Source of the DNA: Streptomyces sp. NBC_00536 | GTDB lineage: Bacteria > Actinomycetota > Actinomycetes > Streptomycetales > Streptomycetaceae | Assembly: GCF_036346295.1 (NCBI RefSeq) | Contig: NZ_CP107819.1 | Coordinates: forward strand, 3,286,001-3,350,000 | Direction of reading: 5' to 3' | Length of the DNA stretch: 64,000 bases | Shown here: piece after piece, positions 26,270 to 36,816 of the stretch | How positions within the stretch are numbered: the first letter of the stretch is position 1 | Layout: each line of letters begins with the position of its first letter | Notes under the pieces: model-generated | Databases searched by the model: none | What the model saw: only the letters and a program-made list of their open reading frames with translations | What the model was told of the DNA's origin: nothing | Position numbers and translations under genes: made by a program

Positions 26270-27432
26270 GACGTTCCCTTCGTTGTCGGATGGTCTTCTG
26301 ACGGTGCGGATGTCAGTGGTGCGGTGTTCCGTGCGGGTGGTGCTCCCGGCGCGTCGGTGCTCTCCGGGGTGAACCACGGCAGTACGGCCGTGGTGGTCTG
26401 GGGGGTCTCGGCCACGGGGCGGCCCGCCGGGCGGCGTACGGCGGGCCGCCCGCCGGGGACCCGCGGGAGCCGGGCGGTGACGGCGGTCGCCGGGTCGCGG
26501 GACCCGTCGGCGGCGCCGCTGCCGCGGTGGCGGCCGGAACCGGGGGCGCGCGGGCGGACCTTGTCGACGACGGCCATGCCGATCCGGAAGAGCGCCGCGG
26601 GGATCACCAGGCAGAGCAGGAGCCAGAAGAGGAGGACGCCGTACGGCCGGTCCACCCCCCAGGGCTGGGTGGCCAGGACCTTCTCGCCGTATTTGAGCGA
26701 GAGCGTGTAGTCGCCGTACGCGCCCGCGTCGAGCGGGACGTCGATCGCGACCCGGGCCTTCTGGCCCGGCGGGATCGTGCCCTTCCACTGGTGTTCCTCC
26801 CAGGTCGGCGCGAACACCCCGTGGGCGGTGCCGATCTGGAAGACGGGGTCGGTGACCGGGGCCGAGCCGAGGTTGCCGACGGTGACCACGAACTTCCGGC
26901 TCGGCGGGGCGCCGAACCAGGTCAGCACGCCGTCGTCGCCCTCCAGCTGGACCCCGGTCAGGATCGCGAGGCGGGCCGTCCCGGACTCCGCGGGCAGTTC
27001 CGCCACCGGGTGGTCGGTGATCTTGACGGGGACCGCGACGGTGGACTGGTCCCCGTTGACGGAGGCCACGTTGACCACGCAGGGACAGGGCTTGGGCGGG
27101 CCCACCACGGGCAGTTGGGCCGCGAAGTGCCCCGCGTCGTCGACGGCGACCGCGGTGCCGTCCGCGTTGGCGCAGCTGTTGGTGCCGCCGATCATGTTCT
27201 GCCCGCAGACCAGCAGCATCACCATGGTCTTGGGCCGCCAGCCGGCGCCGGTGACGGTGACCTCGGTGCCCTTGGCGACCTCCTGGAGGGAGAGCGTCGC
27301 GGTGGGTTTGCCGTCGGCCCCCGGCGCGGACCAGGCCGGTACGGCCGCCAGCGCGAGGAGGGCGCCCGTCACGGTGGCCACCAGGGCCGCCGCCCAGCGG
27401 CGCGGGAGCGGGACAACGCAGCGCGTGCTCAC
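26266..27432 (-). CDS. secreted, membrane-anchored Ig-like (neocarzinostatin-type) protein
   Basis: 388-residue protein: signal peptide (about 1-36, AVPAWSAP), a beta-rich domain TATLSLQEVAKGTEVTVTGAGW resembling neocarzinostatin-type immunoglobulin folds with four Cys (LLVCGQN, NSCAN, CPCVV), a second beta domain (about 160-260), one membrane helix (VLLFWLLLCLVIPAALF) and a basic, Pro-rich cytoplasmic tail of ~90 residues. No catalytic motif. Both ends overlap neighbours by GTGA, so it is translated together with the two surface proteins. Confidence 0.7.
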   Translation of the reverse strand: MSTRCVVPLPRRWAAALVATVTGALLALAAVPAWSAPGADGKPTATLSLQEVAKGTEVTVTGAGWRPKTMVMLLVCGQNMIGGTNSCANADGTAVAVDDAGHFAAQLPVVGPPKPCPCVVNVASVNGDQSTVAVPVKITDHPVAELPAESGTARLAILTGVQLEGDDGVLTWFGAPPSRKFVVTVGNLGSAPVTDPVFQIGTAHGVFAPTWEEHQWKGTIPPGQKARVAIDVPLDAGAYGDYTLSLKYGEKVLATQPWGVDRPYGVLLFWLLLCLVIPAALFRIGMAVVDKVRPRAPGSGRHRGSGAADGSRDPATAVTARLPRVPGGRPAVRRPAGRPVAETPQTTTAVLPWFTPESTDAPGAPPARNTAPLTSAPSEDHPTTKGTS

Positions 27433-28493
27433 CTGGGCGCTCCCGTCAACTCGTGTTCTGGCAGGTGGGGTTCGACGTCGGGACCGCCATCGGCCCCGGC
27501 GTCGTCCACGGACGTGGGCGCGCCCCCGTCGGAGGGCGCCGCGCGGGACGTCCGCCGCCGGGTGCGGGCGAGCAGGTGCGCGGCCAGGGCGGTGGCGGCG
27601 AGGCCGAGCAGGCCCGCGCCGGTCCACCCCACCAGGCCCCAGGGCACGCACCACGCGGAGGCGGTGGCCGTGGCCCGCGCGCCACCGGGGGCGGTGACGG
27701 TGAGGGTGAGGTCGACGTCGTCGAACACCGGGGCCCCGGGCCAGGGTTCGCTCAGCTCGACCCGCTGGCCGGGCAGCAGTTCCACGGGCAGGGTGCGCGC
27801 CGTACGGCCCGGCACCTCGCCGAAGAGGCCCTCGGCGCGCACGGTCAGTTCGGGCGCGAGCGCCACGTTCCCGCGGTTGACCAGGGTGTAGCGGATGACG
27901 GCGGCCGCGCCCTTGCCGCTGACCGAGGCGTGCTCGACGGTGAGGGCGGCCAGTACCGGGCCGCTGACGCGCAGGTGGACCCGTACGGCCGCCTCGTGGC
28001 CGGATTCGGCGGCGACGACGGCGACGGGGTGGTCGCCGGGCACGGCCGAGGGCGGCACGGTGACGGTGAAGGGGACCACGGCGCGGGTGTGCGGCGGGAT
28101 GGTGACGGTGCGGGTCGCGCCGAAGCTGATCCAGGCGGCGGCCGCGGTGGATTCGGTGGCCGGGCGCACCGCGAGGGCCCCGGCCCCGGTGTTGTAGGCG
28201 TCGGCTCCGCGCAGGGTCACGGTGTGTTCCCGGTCGGTGGGGTTGGCCAGGGCCAGCCGGTCCTCCAGCACGGCGCCGGGGGTTCCCTCCAGGTAGAAGT
28301 ACGGGCGGGCGCCGCCGGGCCGGGTGGCCGGCCCGGCGGCGGGCCCGGCGCTCCACCCGGGGTCCGGCGCCGCCCACGCCGGAGCGGCGGACGGCAGGAC
28401 CAGGAGGAGGACCGCCGCGAGCGCCCCGGACAGCCCGAGCACCCCGGACAGTCCGAGCGGCGCACGGCGGGTATGACGGCGCAGCTCGGGCAT
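27429..28493 (-). CDS. secreted DUF916/WxL-interacting-like membrane protein
   Basis: 354-residue protein with signal peptide (to about AWAAP, 42), a domain resembling the peptidoglycan/WxL-interacting DUF916 group (YFYLEGTPGAVLEDRLALAN; NTGAGALAV; ISFGATRTVTIPPHTRAVVP), a second beta-sandwich (LTVEHASVSGKGAAAVIRYT) and one membrane helix (VGWTGAGLLGLAATALAAHLL). The tail is cytoplasmic. In Firmicutes DUF916 proteins anchor surface proteins to peptidoglycan. It lies 17 bp after the LPQTG gene, and its stop overlaps the next start. Confidence 0.72.
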   Translation of the reverse strand: MPELRRHTRRAPLGLSGVLGLSGALAAVLLLVLPSAAPAWAAPDPGWSAGPAAGPATRPGGARPYFYLEGTPGAVLEDRLALANPTDREHTVTLRGADAYNTGAGALAVRPATESTAAAAWISFGATRTVTIPPHTRAVVPFTVTVPPSAVPGDHPVAVVAAESGHEAAVRVHLRVSGPVLAALTVEHASVSGKGAAAVIRYTLVNRGNVALAPELTVRAEGLFGEVPGRTARTLPVELLPGQRVELSEPWPGAPVFDDVDLTLTVTAPGGARATATASAWCVPWGLVGWTGAGLLGLAATALAAHLLARTRRRTSRAAPSDGGAPTSVDDAGADGGPDVEPHLPEHELTGAPR

Positions 28494-28510
28494 GGCCGGG
28501 TCCGCTCCGT

Positions 28511-29164
28511 TCAGGACCGGGCCCGCTGGCCGCGCCGGGTCAGCCAGAGCACGCCAGCGGCGCCGGAGAGCACCACGGTGCCGCCCAGGGTGCCCAGCGC
28601 GAGGGCGGAGTCGGCGGGGCCGGTCTGCGGGAGGGTGTCGGAGCCGCCGGACGCGGCGGCCGTCACGTCCATCTCCAGGGACGGCTTGGGGCTGTTGCCG
28701 GCCTTGCAGGTGGTCGTGGTGCCCATCGCCTTGATGGTGAGCACGCCCGCGGTGAAGGTGACCTTGCCGCTCTTCTTCGGCTTGTAGGTGCCCGAGAGGT
28801 CGGAGATCTTGATGGGCGCGTTGGCGGGCGCGGCGGCCGCGTTGGGCGGGCCCACGACCGGGACACTGGCCGTCTCGGACCCGGTGACCGTGACGACGGC
28901 GCTGGGTGACATGGCGCCGGGGCCGAGTTCGATGGGGCTGGAGGAGACGCCCTTCTGGAAGGACATCGTGAGCTTGTAGGCGTCGCCCTCCTTGACGGCC
29001 TTGATGTCGATGGGCGAGACCGCCGACTTCGGGCCGATCGGGGTCTCGCAGTCGTACTTGACGTCGACCACATCGGCCTGCGCGGCCGGGGCGGCCAGCA
29101 GGACCGCCGATCCGGCCAGCGCGGTGGCGAGCGCGAGCGCGGTGGAGCGTTTCCGGTTGGACAC
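28511..29164 (-). CDS. LPQTG-anchored single-module surface protein
   Basis: 217-residue secreted protein with signal peptide (to about AAQAD, 31), one ~125-residue module with Cys in VKYDCETP and TTTTCKAG, and a sortase signal LPQTG near the end followed by a hydrophobic stretch and RRGQRARS. The module matches module 2 of the LAETG protein (SP-I/M-E/D-L...G...P; ISDLSGTYKPKKSGKVTF against LSDMTGTYTPGKTGKVTL). GTG 29164 is chosen because GAGGGGAAG precedes it. First gene of the operon. Confidence 0.8.
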   Translation of the reverse strand: MSNRKRSTALALATALAGSAVLLAAPAAQADVVDVKYDCETPIGPKSAVSPIDIKAVKEGDAYKLTMSFQKGVSSSPIELGPGAMSPSAVVTVTGSETASVPVVGPPNAAAAPANAPIKISDLSGTYKPKKSGKVTFTAGVLTIKAMGTTTTCKAGNSPKPSLEMDVTAAASGGSDTLPQTGPADSALALGTLGGTVVLSGAAGVLWLTRRGQRARS

Positions 29165-29290
29165 CTTCGTCTTCCCCTCGGGCCTCGGAACCACGTGTCA
29201 CTGATGGCAAGTTACTGACGGCACATCAGATTTGGTGGCTCAAAGTACGCCGAGGGGCCTACGGAGGGAAGAGACAAGGACACCCCGGTA
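29165..29290 (-). promoter_or_regulatory. promoter region of the surface-protein operon
   Basis: 126 bp between hutI and the LPQTG gene. It holds an inverted repeat CTGATG (29203) ... CATCAG (to 29229) and the related direct repeat CTGATGG/CTGACGG; AT content is higher than in the flanking genes. Candidate operator only. Confidence 0.4.
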
Positions 29291-30469
29291 TCAGGAGGCC
29301 CTGACACCTCGCTGCCACACGGCCGAAACGAGCGGGACGCCCGGGCGGTAGGCCAGGTGGACGTGGCTCGGGGCCTCCAGAACGGCCAGATCCGCGCGCG
29401 CACCGGGCGTGAGCGTGCCGATGTCGCCGCGCCGCAGGGCCCGGGCGCCGCCCGCGGTGGCGGACCAGAGGGCCTCGTCCGGGGTCATGCCCATGTCCCG
29501 GACGGCGAGGGCGATGCAGAAGGGCATGGAACTCGTGTACGAAGAGCCGGGGTTGCAGTCGGTCGACAGCGCCACGGTCGCACCCGCGGCCAGCAGCCGC
29601 CGGGCGTCCGGCCACTGCGCGCGGGTGGAGAACTCGGCGCCGGGCAGCAGGGTGGCCACCGTGGTCCCGGCGGCCTGGCCGAGCGCGTCGACATCGGCGT
29701 CGGTGAGGTGCGTGCAGTGGTCGGCGGAGGCCGCCTCCAGCTCCACGGCGAGCTGCACGCCGGGGCCGTGGGAGAGCTGGTTGGCGTGGATCCGCGGGAT
29801 CAGGCCCGCGGCCGCGCCCGCGGTGAGGATGGCACGGGCCTGGTCCCCGTCGAAGGCTCCCTTCTCGCAGAAGACGTCCACCCAGCGGGCGTACGGGGCG
29901 CAGGCCGCCAGCATCTCGCCGGTGACGAGGTCGACGTACGCGGCCGGGTCCGCGGCGAAGTCGGGGGAGACGATGTGCGCGCCGAGGTAGGTGACCTCCT
30001 CGGTGTGCGCGGCGGCGATGCGCAGGGCGCGGGCCTCGTCCTCGACGGTCAGGCCGTAGCCCGACTTGGTCTCGAAGGTGGTCGTCCCCTGCCGGCGGGC
30101 CTCGTCGAGGTGGCGCACCAGATTGGCCTCCAGCTCCGCGTCGGTGGCGGCGCGGGTGGCGGCGACGGTGGTGCGGATGCCTCCGGCGGAGTAGGCGCGG
30201 CCGGACATCCGGGCGTTGAACTCCTGGGTGCGGTCGCCCGCGAAGACGAGGTGCGAGTGGGAGTCGACGAAGCCGGGGATCACGGCGCGGCCGTGCGCGT
30301 CGAACGACCGGTCGGCGGCCGGGGCCTGTGCGGTGGGGCCGACCCAGGCGACCTTGTCGTCCTCGATGACGACGGCGGCGTTCTCGATCAGCCCGAGGGC
30401 GGTGCCGTTGCCCTGGGCGGGGTCGTTGGTGACGAGGCTGCCGATGTTGCTGATGACGGTGGTGGTCAC
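29291..30469 (-). CDS. hutI: imidazolonepropionase
   Basis: 392-residue metal-dependent amidohydrolase that opens imidazolone propionate to N-formimino-L-glutamate. Metal-binding [14 protein letters not shown] (HxH), substrate-binding [14 protein letters not shown] and [11 protein letters not shown]. Length matches the family. GTG start 30469. The third histidine-degradation step; the hutF gene lies ~490 bp upstream across a repeat array. Confidence 0.95.
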   Translation of the reverse strand: MTTTVISNIGSLVTNDPAQGNGTALGLIENAAVVIEDDKVAWVGPTAQAPAADRSFDAHGRAVIPGFVDSHSHLVFAGDRTQEFNARMSGRAYSAGGIRTTVAATRAATDAELEANLVRHLDEARRQGTTTFETKSGYGLTVEDEARALRIAAAHTEEVTYLGAHIVSPDFAADPAAYVDLVTGEMLAACAPYARWVDVFCEKGAFDGDQARAILTAGAAAGLIPRIHANQLSHGPGVQLAVELEAASADHCTHLTDADVDALGQAAGTTVATLLPGAEFSTRAQWPDARRLLAAGATVALSTDCNPGSSYTSSMPFCIALAVRDMGMTPDEALWSATAGGARALRRGDIGTLTPGARADLAVLEAPSHVHLAYRPGVPLVSAVWQRGVRAS

Positions 30470-30490
30470 GGGGTTGTCCTCTCGATAACC

Positions 30491-30955
30491 GGGGCTCCGC
30501 CCCGGACCCCGCGCCTCAATCGCCGGCGGGGCTGAAATGTGCGCTCAAACGCCGCGCGGGCTGAGTTTGCGCTCAAACGCCGCGCGGGCTGGAAGATGCC
30601 GCTGCGCGGCATTCCCAGCCTCGCCGACGGGCCGGGAATGTGCTGCGCACATCCGGCCCGCGTGGCGCGGGATGTGCGCAGCACATTCCCGGCCCGTCGG
30701 CCTGGGTTGCGCAGCACGTTCCCGCCCGCACGGCCTGGACTGCGCGGCACGTTCCCGCCCGCACGGCCTGGACTGCGCGGCACGTTCCCGCCCGCACGGC
30801 GTGGGATTGCGGCACAACCCTGCCCGCGCGGCGTGGGGTTGCGCAGCAATCCCAGCCCGCGCGGCGATTGAGCGCACCGCAGCCCGCGCGGCGATTGAGC
30901 GCGCTTACAGCCCCGCCGGCGTTTGAGGCGCGGGGTCTGGGGCGGAGCCCCAGGG
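30491..30955. repeat. intergenic array of ~33-bp modules in inverted arrangement
   Basis: The left part (30491-~30600) has three or four modules of type CGCTCAAACGCCGCGCGGGC in one orientation; the right part (~30706-30955) has about seven in the opposite orientation, three of which (from 30709, 30742, 30775) are near-identical 33-bp tandem units containing CACGTTCCCGCCCGCACGGC. Both outer ends carry GGGGC(T)CCGCCCC next to the dispersed core repeat. No spacers and no ORF with support. Confidence 0.85.
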
Positions 30956-30958
30956 GGG

Positions 30959-32308
30959 TCAGCCGCGGAGGGCGGCGATCGCATCGGCCAGCGCTGCGGG
31001 CACGTCCCCGACCAGGGCGTGCGCGCCGTCGCGGACGATGTGGCGGCCCGCGACGACCGTGTGGCGGATGTCCGCGGCGGAGGCCGCGAAGACGGCGGTC
31101 TCGGCAGCCAGCCGGGGCAACGGTCCCGCCGTCCGTACGGAGTCCAGCGCGACCGTGGTGAAGTCGGCGAGCGCGCCCGCCTCCAGGCGGCCCGCGTCGG
31201 CCCAGCCGAGCGCCGCGTGGCCGTCCGCGGTGGCGGCGGACAGCAGCGCGTTCGCCGTCCAGTGGCCCCGGGTGCGGCTGCGCAGGCGCTCGTTCAGCTC
31301 CATCGCGCGGGCCTCTTCGAGGAGGTCGATGACGGCGTGGCTGTCGCTGCCCAGGGACAGCGGGCTGCCCGCGTGCTGCAGCCGGGTGGCCGGGCCGATG
31401 CCGTCGGCGAGGTCGCGTTCGGTGGTGGGGCACATGCAGGTGCCGGTGGAGGTGCCGCCGAGGAGGGCGATGTCCCCGTCGGTGAGGTGCGTGTTGTGCA
31501 CGCCGGTGGTGCGCGGGCCCAGCACCCCGTGGTCGGCGAGCAGCTGGGTGGGGGTGCGCCCGTGCGCGGCCTGGCAGGCGTCGTTCTCGGCGGTCTGCTC
31601 GGAGAGGTGGACGTGCAGCGGGGCCCCGCGCTCGGCGGCCCAGGCGGCGACCGTGGCGAGCTGGTCGGCGGGCACGGCGCGCACGGAGTGGACGGCCGCG
31701 CCGATCAGGGCGTGCTCGCGGGGCTTGAGGGCGGCGGCCCGCTCGGCCCAGGCTTCGGCGGTGCCGTCGGAGAAGCGCAGCTGGTGCGGTTCCGGGGCCT
31801 GTCCGAAGCCGGAGGAGAGGTAGGCGGTGTCGAGGAGGGTGATGCGGATCCCGGCCTCGGCGGCGGCTTCGATCAGCGCTTCGCCCATGGCGTTGGGGTC
31901 GGCGTAGGGCGTGCCGCCGGGCGCGTGGTGCACGTAGTGGAACTCGCCCACCGCCGTGATCCCGGCCAGTGCCATCTCCGCGTACACGGCGCGGGCGAGG
32001 GCGAAGTACCGCTCGGGGGTGAGGTTCTGGGCGGCCTTGTACATGAAGTCGCGCCAGGTCCAGAAGGTGCCGCTGCCGACCTGGACGGTGCCGCGCAGGG
32101 CCCGGTGGAAGGCGTGGCTGTGCGCGTTGGCCAGGCCGGGGAGGGTGAGGCCGCGCAGGATCTCGGCGCCCGGCGGCGGGGTGGCGGTCCCGGTGCGCAG
32201 GGCGGCGATCCGGCCGTCCTTGACCTCCAGGACGACGCCCGGCTCGACGTGGGTGCCGAGCCAGGCGTGTTCCAGCCAGTACGTGTTGTGCTGCGCGGTC
32301 AGCGGCAC
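30959..32308 (-). CDS. hutF: formimidoylglutamate deiminase
   Basis: 449-residue amidohydrolase that deiminates N-formimino-L-glutamate to N-formyl-L-glutamate and ammonia. Family motifs: LPGLANAHSHAFHRALRG (metal HxH), VGEFHYVHH, HVHLSEQTAEN, GVHNTHLTDGDI and LGSDSHAVIDLLEE. GTG start 32308 overlaps the M20 gene stop by 10 bp. Its presence implies the two-step route through N-formylglutamate and a need for a deformylase. Confidence 0.94.
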   Translation of the reverse strand: MPLTAQHNTYWLEHAWLGTHVEPGVVLEVKDGRIAALRTGTATPPPGAEILRGLTLPGLANAHSHAFHRALRGTVQVGSGTFWTWRDFMYKAAQNLTPERYFALARAVYAEMALAGITAVGEFHYVHHAPGGTPYADPNAMGEALIEAAAEAGIRITLLDTAYLSSGFGQAPEPHQLRFSDGTAEAWAERAAALKPREHALIGAAVHSVRAVPADQLATVAAWAAERGAPLHVHLSEQTAENDACQAAHGRTPTQLLADHGVLGPRTTGVHNTHLTDGDIALLGGTSTGTCMCPTTERDLADGIGPATRLQHAGSPLSLGSDSHAVIDLLEEARAMELNERLRSRTRGHWTANALLSAATADGHAALGWADAGRLEAGALADFTTVALDSVRTAGPLPRLAAETAVFAASAADIRHTVVAGRHIVRDGAHALVGDVPAALADAIAALRG

Positions 32309-33489
32309 GCTAGACCTTCCAGTACGTCGGCGAGGGCGAGGACTCCGGCGACGCAGTCGTCCTCGGCGGCGTACTCGGCCGGGGAGTGGGAGACGCCGGT
32401 GGGGTTGCGCACGAACAGCATCGCGGTCGGGATCGATCCGGAGAGGATTCCGGCGTCGTGTCCCGCGCCCGTGCCGAGGACGGGGACGGCCCCGCCCAGG
32501 ATCCGGTTCAGCTCGTCGCGCAGGGCGTGTTCGAACTCGATGACCGGGGTGAAGGACTCCCGGACCACGCTCAGGTCGATGCCCTCGCTCTCGGCGCGTT
32601 CCCGGGCGGCCTTCTCGATCGCCGTGACGACGGTGTCGAGGGCGGCCTGGTCGGGGGCGCGGGAGTCGAGCCAGCCGCGGACCAGCGAGGGGATCGCGTT
32701 GACCCCGTTGGGCTCGACCGAGATCTTCCCGAAGGTGGCGACGGCCCCGGCGAGGGCCGCCTCTGCGCGGGCCGCGAGCACGGTCTGCGCGTAGGTGAGC
32801 ATCGGGTCGCGGCGGTCGACCAGCCGGGTGGTGCCCGCGTGGTTGGCCTCGCCGCGGAAGTCGAACCGCCAGCGGCCGTGCGGCCAGATCGCGGAGGCGA
32901 GGCCGACCCGGTCCCCGGACAGGTCCAGGGCGCGGCCCTGCTCCACGTGGAGTTCGACGAAGGCCCCGATCCGGGCCAGGCGTTCGGGGTCGGCGCCGAT
33001 GGCCTCCGGGTCGTATCCGGCGGCCTCCATGGCTTCGGGCAGCCGGATGCCGTCCGCGTCGCGGAGTTCGTACGCCTTCTCCTTGGTCAGCTGTCCGGCG
33101 GCGAGCCGGGAGCCGACGCAGGCGAGCCCGAAGCGGGCGCCCTCCTCGTCACCGAAGTTGGTGATGGCCAGCGGCCTCGCGAACTCCGCGCCGCGCCTGC
33201 GGAGTTCGTCCAGGGCCGCGAAGGAGGACACGACGCCGAGGGGGCCGTCGAAGGCGCCGCCGTCGGGGACGGAGTCCAGGTGGGACCCGGTGACGACGGC
33301 GTCCCCGGCGAGGGGGTCGCCGAGCCAGGCCCACTGGTTGCCGTTGCGGTCAGTCTCGTACGCGAGCCCGCGGGCCTCGGCCTGGGCCTGGAACCAGGCC
33401 CGGCAGTCGGCGTCGGCGCCGGTCCAGGCGTAGCGGCGGTAGCCGCGGCTACCGCTGTCGCGGCCGATGGGGGCGAGCTCGGCCCACAT
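32299..33489 (-). CDS. M20 family amidohydrolase (allantoate amidohydrolase-like), possible N-formylglutamate deformylase
   Basis: 396-residue M20 metallo-amidohydrolase of the allantoate amidohydrolase/N-carbamoylase type: SHLDSVPDGGAFDGPLGV (His and bridging Asp), NFGDEEGARFG (Glu-Glu), ELHVEQG, GEANHAGTTRL and AGHDAGILS. It overlaps hutF. No HutG-like gene is seen, so it could remove formate from N-formylglutamate; this is inferred from context. ATG 33489 (MWAELAPIG) is chosen; the longer frame upstream reads through a dispersed repeat. Confidence 0.88.
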   Translation of the reverse strand: MWAELAPIGRDSGSRGYRRYAWTGADADCRAWFQAQAEARGLAYETDRNGNQWAWLGDPLAGDAVVTGSHLDSVPDGGAFDGPLGVVSSFAALDELRRRGAEFARPLAITNFGDEEGARFGLACVGSRLAAGQLTKEKAYELRDADGIRLPEAMEAAGYDPEAIGADPERLARIGAFVELHVEQGRALDLSGDRVGLASAIWPHGRWRFDFRGEANHAGTTRLVDRRDPMLTYAQTVLAARAEAALAGAVATFGKISVEPNGVNAIPSLVRGWLDSRAPDQAALDTVVTAIEKAARERAESEGIDLSVVRESFTPVIEFEHALRDELNRILGGAVPVLGTGAGHDAGILSGSIPTAMLFVRNPTGVSHSPAEYAAEDDCVAGVLALADVLEGLACR

Positions 33490-33554
33490 GCTGTGGAAGC
33501 TGGTTTCTCCCCGCCCCGCCCTTCCACCGTTCCCCGGGGCTCCGCCCCGGACCC

Positions 33555-33640
33555 CGGAGGGGGTCCCGCCGGAGGCAAACCCAGCCCCGCCGGCGTTTGA
33601 GGCGCGGGGGTCCGGGGGCAGGGCCCCCGGGAACGGCGCC
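33555..33640 (-). repeat. dispersed intergenic repeat copy
   Basis: CCAGCCCCGCCGGCGTTTGA then GGCGCGGGG, flanked by GC palindromes (GGGGCTCCGCCCC at 33537), between hutU and the M20 gene. Orientation is opposite to the copy at 15789. Confidence 0.8.
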
Positions 33641-33650
33641 GCACCCTTGC

Positions 33651-35315
<1,665 letters not shown>

Positions 35316-35363
35316 GGCGGTGCCTCCTCCGTTGTTGGTCAATCCATTCACATACTCGCCCTC

Positions 35364-35385
35364 TGAATAGGTTCAGTCAACAGCT
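35364..35385. promoter_or_regulatory. candidate RpiR operator upstream of hutU
   Basis: On the minus strand GCTGTTGACTGAACCTATTC (35366-35385) matches GCTGTTTGACTGAATATCC upstream of the rpiR gene; it includes the inverted repeat CTGAATAGGTTCAG (35364-35377). Located 50-70 bp before the hutU ATG. Confidence 0.5.
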
Positions 35386-35419
35386 GCGGGCATGTCGCCG
35401 TGATGGTTGGCTGGCGTAC

Positions 35420-36802
35420 ATGACCGCGGACACCGCAGCAGGGGCCCGAACCGGCCCGCACGCACCGGATCCCGCCGCGCGCCGGGACCTGGCCGTACGG
35501 GCCGCCGTACGGCAGGGGCTGGTGGGGCCGGGCGAGGCCGACGAGCCCCTGGTGTGCCTGCTGGACACGGCCGGGATCCGGGCCTCGGCCGCCGCCCTGA
35601 CGGCCGCCTTCGCCGCCGCGCTGCCGCCCGGCACCCCCGTCCTGCACGCCTTCGCCGTCAAGGCCTGCCCGCTGGTCCCGGTGCTGCGGCTGCTCGACGG
35701 CGCGGGGCTGGGCTGCGAGGTGGCGAGCGCCGGGGAGCTGGCCCTGGCCCGGGCCGCCGGGGTGAGCCCCGGCCGCACCGTCCTGGACTCCCCCGCCAAG
35801 ACCACCGCCGAACTGCGCGAGGCACTGGCCCTGGGCATCGCCGTCAACATCGACAACCGCCAGGAGCTGGCACGCGTCGACGCCCTGATCGCGGCCGCCC
35901 CCGGACCCGTCCGCTCCCCCGTGGGCCTGCGGATCAACCCGCAGACCGGCGCGGGCTCCATCGGCGCGCTCTCCACCGCCACCACGACCTCGAAGTTCGG
36001 GTTCGCGCTGCGCGACGAGGGGGCGCGCGAGTGGCTGGTGCGCGCCTGCGTCGAGCGCCCCTGGCTGACCCGGCTGCACACCCACTCCGGATCCCAGGGC
36101 GTACCGCTGCCGCTGATCGCGGAGGGGGTGCGTACGGTGCACGCGCTCGCCGAGGAGATCAACGCGGCGGCCGGGCGGCGGCGGATCGACACGGTCGACA
36201 TCGGCGGCGGCCTGCCGGTGAACTTCGCCTCGGACGAGACGGACCCCACCTACGCCGCCTACGTGGCCGCCCTGCGCGCCGCCGCCCCCGGCCTCTTCGA
36301 CGGCTCGTACGGCCTGGTCACCGAGTTCGGCCGGTCCCTCACCGCGAAGCACGGCCTGGTGATCGCCCGCGTCGAGTACACGAAGACCACCGGGGCCCGC
36401 CCCATCGCGCTCACCCACGCGGGAGTCCAGCTGGCCACCCGTACGGTCTACGCGCCCGCCGTCTGGCCGGTGCGCGTCCTCGCCTACGACGGCCGGGGCC
36501 TCCCGAAGGACGGCGAACCGCGCGCCCAGGACATCGCGGGACCCGCCTGCTTCGCGGGCGACCTGCTGGCCGAGGCCCGCCGCCTCCCGCCGCTCGCTCC
36601 CGGCGACCTGATCGCCGTACCGGACACGGGCGCCTACTTCTTCACGGCCCACTACGGCTACAACAGCCTGCCGCGCCCGGCGGTGCACGGCTTCACGGTC
36701 GAGGACGGCGGCGGGGTCCGCTTCGCGCTGGCCCGCCCGGGGCAGCCGCTCAGCGCGATCGTGACGGAAGCGGGAGGCCGGGAGCGCGACGCCCTCCTGT
36801 GA
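35420..36802 (+). CDS. PLP-dependent decarboxylase (diaminopimelate decarboxylase-like)
   Basis: 460-residue fold-type III PLP enzyme related to LysA/ornithine decarboxylases. PLP-lysine region HAFAVKACPLVPVLR, EVASAGELALAR, HTHSGSQGV, VDIGGGLPVN, the active-site Cys region PACFAGDLLAE and a C-terminal VPDTGAYFFTAHYGYNSLPRP. It differs from housekeeping LysA by its place beside hutU and rpiR and by inserts, so its substrate may be another amino acid. ATG 35420; divergent from hutU with ~100 bp between. Confidence 0.88.
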   Translation: MTADTAAGARTGPHAPDPAARRDLAVRAAVRQGLVGPGEADEPLVCLLDTAGIRASAAALTAAFAAALPPGTPVLHAFAVKACPLVPVLRLLDGAGLGCEVASAGELALARAAGVSPGRTVLDSPAKTTAELREALALGIAVNIDNRQELARVDALIAAAPGPVRSPVGLRINPQTGAGSIGALSTATTTSKFGFALRDEGAREWLVRACVERPWLTRLHTHSGSQGVPLPLIAEGVRTVHALAEEINAAAGRRRIDTVDIGGGLPVNFASDETDPTYAAYVAALRAAAPGLFDGSYGLVTEFGRSLTAKHGLVIARVEYTKTTGARPIALTHAGVQLATRTVYAPAVWPVRVLAYDGRGLPKDGEPRAQDIAGPACFAGDLLAEARRLPPLAPGDLIAVPDTGAYFFTAHYGYNSLPRPAVHGFTVEDGGGVRFALARPGQPLSAIVTEAGGRERDALL

Positions 36803-36816
36803 CTTCGTCTACTCGG

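Noticed and set aside
30700..30850. 33-bp tandem units resembling a CRISPR array
   Set aside because: Units abut each other with no unique spacers between them, and there are no cas genes; it is an expansion of an intergenic repeat.
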